From the NCBI GenBank assembly GCA_037783545.1, contig JBBELK010000368.1, positions 930,001 to 994,000 on the forward strand: 64,000 bases of DNA, in the 5' to 3' direction. The DNA is from Henricia sp. BOLD:AAB3569 (taxonomy: Eukaryota > Echinodermata > Asteroidea > Spinulosida > Echinasteridae). How positions within the stretch are numbered: the first letter of the stretch is position 1; each line of letters starts with the position of its first letter. Position numbers and translations under genes: made by a program. Below are positions 11,691-22,400 of this stretch, in pieces. The notes beneath the pieces were generated by a model. It saw nothing but the letters and a program-made list of their open reading frames with translations, was not told where the DNA came from and did not search any database.

Positions 11691-12244
11691 TTTACAAAAC
11701 TCAATCTAAGCGGGGTACTTAAATCTGTCCTAATTCTAAGCACCTCACTAAGATAAGTGGAGCGGTGAACTTCGTATTCACAAAAGATTTAAGCACCCCG
11801 CTTACCTTAATGGTCTACTTAATCAATTAGTGCTCGCTCAACACTGTCACGTCATAATGTCTCTGTTATCAAAGTAGTGCAGACCACGCACATGACGCGT
11901 GTACATACCACAAGTAGAGTAAGTACGTTCTGTGTGGTAGTCAGTGGCGAACAAAGACAAAAAACGAAGGCTTTCTTAGGTCAGTAACTGAATAAAAATT
12001 TAAATCTGTGTAATCTCCCAATGTCTAAATTGTTTAGGCGTCTCTGATCAATCATAAGGTCGTTTCTCGATAACACGCTGGGGGTAAAAACACTGCAATG
12101 GCAGACGATTTACCCAACCATTAAATGGACTTAAGACAGGTCAGACCACCCTAATTAACATTCATTCTCCCCCACACAAGCTAAACCAATTACTGATTAA
12201 TTGCAATCCCTGTTGCTAACTGATTCGAAGCGGCCATTCAACAC

Positions 12245-12395
12245 CAGCTAGCTCGGTGGTCGAGTGGTTAAGACGTCTGCCTTGTTTGCAGGAGGTCGTG
12301 GGTTCGAATCCCGCCCGAGCACGCTATGAAGTTTTTCATAGTGTCTCAGGAAAGTATACAGTGCTAATACACGTCGGGTAAGGGCAAAAACAAAC
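12245..12395 (+). mobile_element. SINE with intact tRNA-like head
   Basis: The head at 12248-12320 folds as a near-complete tRNA. It has a six-pair acceptor stem (GCTCGG/CCGAGC), an anticodon stem TCTGC/GCAGG with a seven-base loop reading TGT, and a T stem GTGGG/CCCGC around TTCGAAT. A box TGGTCGAGTGG and B box GGTTCGAATCC are both good. The downstream body (AGTTTTTCATAG, GGAAAGTATACAGTGCT) recurs after the tRNA-like units at 36.2-36.9 kb, so this is a SINE rather than a free threonine tRNA gene, though a functional tRNA cannot be excluded. Confidence 0.7.
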
Positions 12396-13034
12396 CCTAA
12401 TTAACATTCATGTATTTGTGTATAAATGATAAATCGTAATGCCATTCAATGCAGACATTCGCTAGATTAATTACAACCTAACAGCTCTCGCGATTGTATG
12501 CAGTCACGCAACACAAACTTTACACGTCCCTGGGGCATAACAGACCCGATTAATTTCATGTATGTAGGACTTGTGTGTCATGTTCATAAATTTCCTCCTT
12601 GCCAGCAAAAAAAGCAGCTTTGCCATAAGGAACAGAGAATCAGGATGATCAAACTTTAACGATGCAGCATTCGATTAAAAACAGTACATTTTTGCAAATG
12701 GTCACATTTTGTTTTTTGCCAAAAAATAGTGATTATGTTCAATTTATAATACTTTGATAAATGTCAGTTTCCAGTCTACCGTATAACATGCCAGCGTTGG
12801 ATTTTTTGCCCGTTATAAACTTATTTCATACTTATATTCAAATTTATTATTTAAGGTAAAATAATTTCCAGGTGCAGACAATATACAGGTACCATTGGAT
12901 GACTTTTTAGCCAACTATTATGACTATTAGTTCACTGCTTTTGCCGGAAATGAAATGATGATCACGCTCAATATGATAACACAGGAAATGCTATTGTCGG
13001 TCATTGTGTACAGACAACCGAGCATCAAATACGA
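12396..13034. other. Intergenic DNA, nothing recognised
   Basis: No gene, tandem repeat or clear element seen. Confidence 0.4.
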
Positions 13035-13225
13035 TGGGCCCATTTGTTTGTTTTAAATGGGTTAATAGTCAAAATTGTATGTCAACTTGTGTTCTTAGCA
13101 AGAATAGCAGAACACCAGTCAATTGTAATACACATCACATACGATTTTGACTGGTAACCCATTTTCACAAAGCAAACAGATTTTGGATTACGCAACTTTG
13201 TCTGCTAATGATAAAATTGGCCCCT
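13035..13225. repeat. Partial family D foldback repeat
   Basis: AAATGGGTTAATAGTCAAAAT, GTCAACTTGTGTTCTTAGCA and ACGATTTTGACTGG, ending AAATTGGCCCCTGG. The same text is found in the elements at 40252-41095. The middle is an inverted repeat. Confidence 0.6.
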
Positions 13226-13988
13226 GGTATTTCTCGATTGTGTGTGGTTATTTTCTATCCACCACAGAAACAGTGTAACTCAGTTAGCTTTTTGCGCGTC
13301 TCACACAAATATCGTCTGGTGTACTGATGCACACATAGTATCCACTTGACCAGACTAAATTTTTGTTGCTATGTGGTGCATGCGGCAGGTGTGAAGTACA
13401 GAATCAATACCGTGTTCACCGTAGGAGAGAATGGCATAAAGCAACCAGACTGTTGGTTGTTAGACAATGACGTGCACCACGTAGCAACAACAGCATAGTA
13501 TGTGACTTTATAAACTGCACCTCCATTTGACAGTGAAGAGTTTAAGATGCCAGCTATTGTGCCAATGTTACACACAAACGTCTAATTTGCAATCTTTCTA
13601 CATTGTATAAACTGGGCCACGGCGGTCTGCTTAATATACATGTACTTTCTGTACACGTATGTAATTATTTTACACTTTACAAGAAAAAGAGGAACAAATA
13701 ATTGACACAACATCACAATTACAATTTTGTGTTATTTTTCGACTACAATGTCTACATACACATTAATAATTTAGGTGCTGCCTACTGTTTCTCGGACAAT
13801 GTTTTTTTTTACATTGTCAGCTCAACGCATCGCAAATGAAAGGTAAACATAGGTGGGTGGATCCAGTTTAGTTTTAAAAAGAAAGAAAAATACCTGCGCA
13901 TTTAACCAGCAACAATAACATGGATTGAATTTCTAAAACAAAATGTCATACTGAACTACCAAGTTTAAAATACAAGGTAGCACTTAGT
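13226..13988. other. Intergenic DNA, nothing recognised
   Basis: No convincing coding potential. The phrase GACGTGCACCACGTAGCAA at about 13470 also appears near 2908 in a similar form, a short dispersed repeat. Confidence 0.35.
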
Positions 13989-14469
13989 ATTGAGCTCGTG
14001 CCAATGACGTCATTTTGGGAGTAAAACAATGCCGCGTCGTTGTGGAAGCAATGTGCGTGCGCGTTGTGTGTGTCCGTAATGCGCTATGCTGAGGCTCCCA
14101 TTGGTGAACTACCGGTAAACTGCGTTGCGCCCACCAGACACACAACGCGCACGCACATCGCTTCCACAATGACTCAGCATTATTTGACTCCCAAAATGGC
14201 ATATTTGCACGTGTTCGAAAGGGGTCAATTGAGCTCGTGCCAATGACGTCATTTTGGGAGTAAAACAATGCCGCGTCGTTGTGGAAGCAATGTGCGTGCG
14301 CGTTGTGTGTGTCCGTAATGCGCTATGCTGAGGCTCCCATTGGTGAACTACCGCTAAATTGCGTTGCGCCCACCGGACACACACAACGCGCACGCACATC
14401 GCTTCCACAATGACTCAGCATTATTTGACTCCCAAAATGGCATATTTGCACGTGTTCGAAAGGGGTCAA
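13989..14469. repeat. Palindromic element duplicated in tandem (period 239 bp)
   Basis: Two nearly identical copies start at 13989 and 14228 with ATTGAGCTCGTGCCAATG. Each copy is itself an inverted repeat: GGGAGTAAAACAATG, GTGGAAGCAATGTGCGTG and CGCGTTGTGTGTG on the left face the reverse complements on the right, which end in TGACTCCCAAAATGGC. Each copy also holds TGACGTCA and TGACTCA, which match CRE and AP-1 consensus sites. The open frames across it arise from the symmetry. Confidence 0.9.
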
Positions 14470-14715
14470 TAGACAGAAAATACCGAGTTTAAAGTACATG
14501 TACAGTGAAATCCAACTTTTATGAAATTTATGGGTGAGTTACACAAACTGTAATTTGAATAATTTACCATTTAAATATTTCGACCGAATATCCGTTTAGA
14601 CTGATGATTTAATCATGATTTATTAGGTGTAGATTTTTAAATTATCCTGTACCATAGTAGAAAATGTTTAGCAGTAACTAAATTTGATCAATCTAGAAAT
14701 GCACTGAGTCTGTTG

Positions 14716-15024
14716 CAGGGTTGTAGTCCAGTGTGGGAATTAAACGGAGGCCGTTGCCCCTGGTCTTGCCTTGGTGCCCTTTTGCAATACTCTCATAGAC
14801 TTTTTGATTTTCCAATGGAAGTGCCCTTTCTAAACACAAAAATGGCAGTGCCCCTTCCGTAACGAAATTCCTACCCTGGTAGTCGAGTCCGCGGGTCTTA
14901 ATTCAAATCACAAGCTCCAACAAAGTCATTCTTTTGTGCGTGTTCATCCTTTGCTTCTTGTCACGGACTTGTCATTTTATCTGCTCTGGATTTGTCACAG
15001 ACTCGACTACACTGTACAACCCTG
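14716..15024. mobile_element. hAT-type MITE with 8-bp target duplication
   Basis: Terminal inverted repeats CAGGGTTGTAG on the left and the inverse TACAACCCTG on the right, flanked by the direct repeat GTCTGTTG (14708-14715 and 15025-15032). CAGGG ends and 8-bp duplications are typical of hAT transposons. No transposase frame. A related but older element lies at 20240-20549. Confidence 0.8.
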
Positions 15025-15639
15025 GTCTGTTGCATACATTTGGAGCATATTACACTCGCTTGTAAAAATACATTTCTTTTCTCTCGTTTTACTGAACTTT
15101 TCAAATATGGCACAGCCCTAATGAAATTGACTCACATCAAGGTACACATGGCAAAATCATTTATCTATTTTTAATCTTTCAAACGGCATGGAATCTTGAG
15201 TTAATCGAGCTTGACTTAGTACAGGAATTCGCTGAACTGAACAATAATATGCAATTGTACTAAGTTGTGAGTCACTTGTACCTATTAATCCCTTTCTGTA
15301 TACAAGTACATGTAGGTCAAATAGTTTTCACCGACCTTGGTTTTGCACGTGGGTGTCAATGTAAGGAAATGAACTAAAACGAGATTGTTTCAAATAACGC
15401 GACCTTTATCTTAAACAAAAAAATTGTGGTGTAACTCGGCCAATTTGTGCTTTTTTTTACAAAATTTCTGATGGGCATTGTTGCAGTGCAGAATTAGGGG
15501 CACATTTACTAAACGAACATTTTTCTAAAAATTACGAAATACAGTTCTAAATAAACTGCGATTTTAACATTTGCTAAAAATGTGTAGGCCTACATACAAA
15601 AATGAACAAATCAGGTGTTTATCTTTCCATGATTGCCCG

Positions 15640-15712
15640 GTGAGACAGAAGTCTCGGGTTTGAAACCCGATAAGGCCCTTAAATGATTTCTCTCATCCTA
15701 AGTTTGGTTTAT
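15640..15712 (+). mobile_element. tRNA-derived SINE (family S2), copy 2
   Basis: GAAGTCTCGGGTTTGAAACC, then AAGGCCCTTAAATGATTTCT and CTCATCCTAAGTTTGGTT, parallel to the copy at 9205-9320. Confidence 0.6.
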
Positions 15713-16078
15713 TAGGCACTGTACCATATTGCGTTCGAAATGTTATACAAAAAACTTTAAATACGGTAGTGTATCAGAAAATAAATTCAATGCAGAAACT
15801 GTTTCCGATTACCAATTTCAGTGTTTATTTAATGATTTTAAAACTACCATTTGTTTCATTTCCCCCTTACTGTGCACATAATGTATATGGTACATGTTTG
15901 TATAACTGCTTGGTTATTGAGAATTATGTTACAGGAAAAAAGTGCATTGTACATGTTGTACACGTACCCGGTAATATGACCATGTTTTGAATATGAATAC
16001 TTAAAACTAACATTAAAGCCTCGTAATCTAGAACGAAATAAAGTTCTAATGAATACACTATTTTAACCCTAAATTTAA

Positions 16079-16318
16079 TAAGCCTTATCGACGTTCTCAA
16101 GGCATCATGGGATTGGATGACAAACAAGGCTGGCAATTTTCACACAAACCTATGGACATGACAACGTTCAATTATATTATGCTTCATAGAAATGAGAATG
16201 AAATCGATGATCATTACATGTATGTCCCGAGAGCCCCATAGGTTTGTGTGTAAATTGCCAGCCTGGTTTGTCATCCATTCCCACGATGCCTTGAGAACGT
16301 CGATAAGGTTTTAATATT
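16079..16318. repeat. Foldback element with arms of about 80 bp
   Basis: The left arm contains CCTTATCGACGTTCTCAAGG and GATGACAAACAAGGCTGGCA. The right arm contains the inverses GCCAGCCTGGTTTGTCATCC and CCTTGAGAACGTCGATAAGG. The loop is about 70 bp. No clear target duplication; non-coding. Confidence 0.85.
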
Positions 16319-18758
16319 AATTTACATGGAATAATATGCCTGTACACACTTATTTCTAAAATGGAGGTTATTTTCAAAGAATGCAACAAATACAATACAA
16401 TCACATATTAAGGAACTTACTATCGTTTGGATTTTTGTGCAAGAGTGCTCATTACTTTTTAAAAAACATGATTATTACTAATATGCTACGAATTAAGATT
16501 TTTGAGTTTTAAAAACTGAATTTTGTTGTAAATTGACTGCAGTTCTTCAGGGAAGAGAATGGCCAGGATTAATTAAAACATTGCTGTCCGTAGACGCTGG
16601 TTTATTTTTAATCTAATATATTAGGAAAACAACTGAACTCATTAAGCGTGCACGGTAAAATATTGTTATGTCGATACACCCCAATGCCGCTTTATTATAA
16701 ACTGTTTTGCCCATTTCTCTCGTACATGTGTAGATGTCAAAAGCAGTAACAAGTGAATTTCTCCTAAACGTGTTAACAAGTCCTCCGCTTCACCGATGCG
16801 AAAATCTTATCGTGTTTACACGTCTTCCGGTTAATAACTTAGTTACTCAGTGATTCAAGACATTTCATATAGTGGGAAAAAAACATTTGAGGCAATGTTT
16901 TTTAAGACTCTTGAAATTATTTGAATGTATTGTACAAGTACTTGTTGCATTCTTACATGTAACCTGATGAATGTGCCTCACAGAAATAAAGAAAACACAA
17001 GTGGAATAACCTACAATTTTTATGTCTCTACAAGTTCAGCGACACAAAAAAAGAATATACATTAGACAATTAAGGAAAACAAATCATTACATAAAAAGCA
17101 GACATAATTATGTATTGTACACCGACTTTATAGGCTAAGTCTCGTAGCAATGTAGCACATTTTGTTAAGGACCCATTCTTGGAACTACAATGTATACCAA
17201 AAAATGGTAGAAGATCTGACATGACACATATAAACCCACCATTTTGGAAACAAAATGGCTTCTTAATATCTGAAGTTGTCGCGACTCTCTCAATATACAT
17301 GTACAGTATAATCTGGGAAAAATTTTACAAAATTCCAGTCCTCACCCTCTCTCCAAAAAAAAATTCTAAAGGCAGTTTTGCTTGTCAGCTGATCTCTCTT
17401 AAATGACGTCACTTCCTATAGATTGCCACATGCATCAGGATCTTAATTGAGCTTAATTTTTTGTGGCGCGCATCGGCTGCGCCGTATTTCGAACAGATTT
17501 TAAGCAACACGCGTGCATGTTTTGAAATTTTCCATGATGAGTGTATGCGCACTTGAAGGCGTTTAATACGCAGTTGTATTTTTCCTACAAAGATGACATC
17601 TGTGACAGTGGTGTAAAAAAAAAACACCAAACGCCCTGGTGTTCCAAAATAGGTTTCTAAAACGAATATTGAAGTAGATGTGTATGTACATGTACATGTT
17701 GAAGGTATCAAATGTTACAAATAAAGCACATTGGAGCGTGAACGCACACAGCATTTCACATAATTGGTATTGTGTCTGTGATGCCAAATGCGTAACAATA
17801 ATGGTACATGTACATTAAAACACAGAATGCACTTAAACTACTCACAATAAGTTAGGGATGTTCGTATGTTTGTTTTTGGAATTTTAATTTTTTTTCTTCA
17901 AATGATTGTTTTCACCTATTCCTGTGACAATAAAAAGGGGTGTCTGTCATGCAGATACAACTGTCTAGTCATATACAAAATCATTCAAGCGGAATGCATA
18001 CCCTCAAAATATCTGTGTACATCCCATAATATCCCTAATTTATTGTGTGTAGTGTACATGTACATAAATCATAAGTTTAGAGGCCCACATTAGAAACATA
18101 CATTAGTTTGCAGATATGGTCCCAATGGATTTTTTGGGTGCGTAGTTTGCGCAAAGTTAACATGACCTACGAAACATCTTTTTTGTTGAAATTAAGTCCA
18201 AATACAAGTTTTTTGCAAATCTACAAAAAAGACAAATGCATTAATTTAAGTGTGAACTTAAAATTTGTCGACTCCAAACGCGCAATTTTGTTTGGTACTA
18301 CATGTGCTTTTTTTAAATATTGGGAAAAACGTGCAGAATATTATTTCAAAGTTCACTTGACGCCATTAGTTGCATGCATTACAACACATTTGAATCTCGC
18401 ACTACATTTGTAAGTTGTAACCAATACATGTACGTGTACGCCGTATTACCAGCGCCCCCTCTATCTAAAACACAAACTACTTTTGTCAACATGTTTTAAT
18501 TAATTGCTACTGTATTCTGATTTTGAGGAGGAAAAAAACCAACTAAATTTAGGTGGGATTTACATGTAAGATCAAGATTACTCGTTTAAAATGCACCGTA
18601 AATTCCCGGTTTTAGAAAGCAAAAATAAGTTTGTTTTACAGTCTGAACTTAAAGTAGTTGTATGTATTATGCATTTACTGTTGAATTTTATGGTAAGAAA
18701 GCACTGCATGTACAGTTTTCAATTTGCGTTAATTCCATTTTTGACAACATGAAAATAG
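16319..18758. other. Intergenic DNA, nothing recognised
   Basis: AT-rich, with many short TACATGTA-like palindromes. No frame here has protein-like composition or splice support. Confidence 0.4.
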
Positions 18759-18920
18759 ACAGCCCAAGTCAGTGTGACGTGGTTGTCATGGTAATTGGCT
18801 CCAAACATCATGGCCGTCGGGTAAAAGTACCATTGCAAATGCACAAGGACATGGTTCAGTGTTTTTTAGTGTAGAGCCATTGCCCAGGAAACCAACAAAA
18901 GATGACGTATTCACTTCGAC
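18759..18920. repeat. Palindromic MITE-like repeat, family H, copy 2
   Basis: Diverged copy of 762-920: GTGACGTGGTTGTCATGG, CATGGCCGTCGGGTAAAAGT and GATGACGTATTCACTTCGAC. Confidence 0.7.
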
Positions 18921-19351
18921 AGTCTATAGCCCTGACGTAATTTGGTCTTATTTTCAAGAATTTACAATGTGACAAGAAGCTGATTTGGAAGGGGGCTAAT
19001 GACCTTGTACTAATAGCTGCTTAGCAGAAAATATGGCCAACCAATTCCCAGTTACCATAATTTGGTTGGTGCTATATGCTAAGCAGATGAACAAAATCAG
19101 TTTACACATAATGTAGCAAAAAAACAACCTTTTTTTCAGAATATGTAAAGGAAAGAATTGAGTAGTTGATCATGGCTTCAGACCTTGTGTACAAAACATA
19201 TGAGACAGGCTGAACAATTTCTAAGTGTTTCCTCTTAATTTTTCTTACTCAGAAATTTGAGTTTCTTCATCAAATCTGCACTCAAAGAAAAAAAAATCTG
19301 ATCAATTCCTCAACTTTTACCCATGTAAAGAATAAGTTGACCCTAGGGGTA

Positions 19352-19357
19352 TTTATT
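19352..19357 (-). terminator. Candidate poly(A) signal for CLIC
   Basis: AATAAA on the minus strand (TTTATT on plus), about 125 bp past the CLIC stop codon. It is the first such hexamer downstream. Confidence 0.5.
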
Positions 19358-19482
19358 TTCACATAAAATTTTTGAACGTACGTATTAGATAAATTTACAA
19401 TGTACACAAATGGCTCCCTTTAAAAAAAGGCGTGTGGGGGAAAATACAGGACAATTTGGACAGATATGAAAACAAAATCTTA

Positions 19483-22400
19483 CTATGGTTTCAGTTTGTA
19501 TGCGCCCTTCGATTTTATGTAGATGTTATCCAATCCGCGCGTTCTGTACCAGCCGTATTCCAAATCTTTGTCGCTGAATTTGGTGTTCTGATACACTTCT
19601 TCCTGTTTCCAGTCCTCGAGATATTTCTTCAGTTTCCCGTATTTGCTCTCGTCCTCCGGGATTTCGTATCCCTGCAAAGCACAAGAAATTTAACTCTATC
19701 AAAACAGACTCGGACAACCACAAAGTGTTTTAAAATAACGTGAAATATCTGTCAACCAGAATTTCAAAATTTCAAGTGACTTGAAATAACCATATCTCTA
19801 CAGATTTTTAAACGAGTGTACACCATACCTCTTGAGAAGTGGCAATGTTACACGTATAAAGTACTTTTCAGCAGGATCATTTTTTGTTTCAGTTAATAGA
19901 TGTCAAAGTGACATATCAGTGAAATTGGTGTTATGCGTGGGACACGCAAAAAGCATTACGTGTCTATCACGTATTAAACACAATCACTTTACAATGAAAT
20001 TTGTGGGTGCACTTAAACTTAATACCCAACACACAAGATACAGATACAGTAAATTCTTGTTATAACACCCCCTGATATAAAGCTCTTCTCGATATAAAGC
20101 TCCTTTTTCTATTTATTCCCTGCATTGTGTATGCACTGGTTATAGCGCTCTTTGGATATAAAGCTCAAATTTTTTCGGTCCCTTGAAGAGCACTATAATG
20201 AGAGTTTACTGTAGTTATTGCAGGGCAGTCTGTTACAGGCAGTATTGTAGGACTCGACTCGAGTCACAATTTCTGTGACTCGGACTCAAGTCACATTGAA
20301 AAAAATATATGTATTTGCCCGCTTAATGCAAGATTTTTGGGGAAAAAAAAGTCTGATGCGACGTGAATATGTACACTGCCCTAACAGGCCGACAAGGAGC
20401 GCACGAGTACGTCATCATTTCACATTATTGTGTTAACGAAATATAGCAGATTCAGTTTCATTAATTTGGCCAACAAGTGAATCGGACTCGAGGCTAATGA
20501 CTCGAGAGTCGGACTTGGACTCGATATTGGTGACTCGACTACGATACTGGGGACAGGGCATGAATTTGAAATTTCATTTTATTTTAAAACATCACAACTG
20601 AACTTGTTGTTCTGAGTTGGTCTGATTTTTGTAGTCTCCTGTTTAGGTCAGTACATGTATAGAGAATGACAGTCTAGGATGCATACAAATTAAAATTTTA
20701 ATGGCTATGAGAAAAGTTTGTTCAAGAAATTTTGAGAGGGTAAACGGTTGTGACTCATAGCTCAAAACATACGACCATTACCCGGCATATCTGGGGTCCC
20801 AGGTTCAAATTCTAATCTATTATCTATTTCTTTTTTTGTGGCAAAGAGACGCCATATGTGTGTTACTTTGCCTGTGGTCGAGTTCGGGCGGTCTGTTCTT
20901 GACACAGGTAACTTTTTCTCGATTGATAGGTGGTGTGTGATCCTGTTTCGTTCGTGCGCGGGAAAGAGTAATAGCCCGTGTCAAGAACAGACCGCCCGAA
21001 CTCGCCCTATAAGTACAAGTAAGGTTAAAGGTAGAACACATGTTTGGTATCCCGAAAATCAGAAAAGTTTCACAGATTTATGCATAACTTACACAATATA
21101 AACATGACGGTAGAAAACTTCCCCTGAAATGAAGTGCTATAGTCTTTGAGAAATGAGTAAAACAATTAATTTGTCTCTTGAGACAAATTATTTTCGCCCC
21201 AACGCCACTTCACCCAGACACCACTTCGCCCAAAAACTACATCGTGCGCAGGCCGTGGCGAAGTGGTTTTTAGGTAAAGTGACTGTAACACAGTTTTTGA
21301 CCGTTTTCTCAAAAGTTAGATGAAGTACTGAGCTGATTTTTTACTTAGGTTGGTTTTAATCATACCGGTACATATCTTCAATCACACAGGGAGATTACCA
21401 ATTATGTGTTCTACCTTTAAGAACTATGAAGATATAAAGTAAAAGAGACTTTCACTGGTTGCCACAAATGCAATATCGAAAACAAAACATCGAAAGTTTA
21501 TCCGAAACATGTCAAAAGAAAACCTTTCTAACCCAGCAGTAAAATGAGTTCTGTTCCCCCGCCCCCTTCAGTCAAAATTCTGTATTACACCACAAAAATA
21601 GGCCTTATGTATTTTGCTTTTATTTTCCATTAAGTTCGTTTTGGTTTTCCATAAAGTATGTTTGGTTTTCCATAAAGTATGTTTGGTTTTCCATAAAGTA
21701 AGTTTGGTTTTATTTTCAAGTAAGTTTGTCAACTATAAAGTAAAGAAGTGAAAGGTTTTCATTGGTTGCCACTAATGCAATCTCAAAACCAGCATAAAGA
21801 AAGTTTACATAACACATGACAGAAAGACAAATAATTTTTTTAACAAAATTAGTTTTGAGTTTTGTTTTAGGTCCATCGAAAGTTGTCAACATTTTCACAG
21901 TTCTACAGAGAGTAGTATTTTTTTAAGACCCCCTCCCTCCCCCTAAAATACTACTTATCAACATTTTTCTGTCAGTACCATGAAATGTCAACATTTTACA
22001 GTGCATGTAAAGTCCTACGCGGCCCTCGACACCCTTCCCCCCCCCCCCCTTTTTACGCTTTGTAGAACCGTGAAAAGGTTGACAACTTTGGACGGCGCCT
22101 TAGTTAGTTACCTTGAATATCTTGCCGGCCACTATGATGTGATAGAGTCTGGGCAACAGACGGAGGTCGGGCTGGGTCAAGTGATCGCCGTCGAGGAACT
22201 TTCCGCTGCTTTCCACCAATGCCCGGTTCAACTTCTCAAGTTCGCGATTCAGGGAGTTCCGCATTTCGCCTTCTTTGTTGGGATTTCGGTTTTTCAAGTA
22301 CCTGAATAATGGAATTTGTACATTTTCACTGAAAAAACATTTCATTATTCTGCACAGTTGGGTGTTTGTAAAATGACTAGTTTTCGACTTAGGTAAGAGT

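Noticed and set aside
12248..12320. Threonine tRNA gene (TGT anticodon)
   Set aside because: The fold is good but the downstream text matches other SINE copies, so it is reported as a SINE head. The acceptor stem also has one mismatch.
14040..14408. Overlapping frames with RTHTTRTHIAS-like text on both strands
   Set aside because: By-product of the tandem palindromic repeat.
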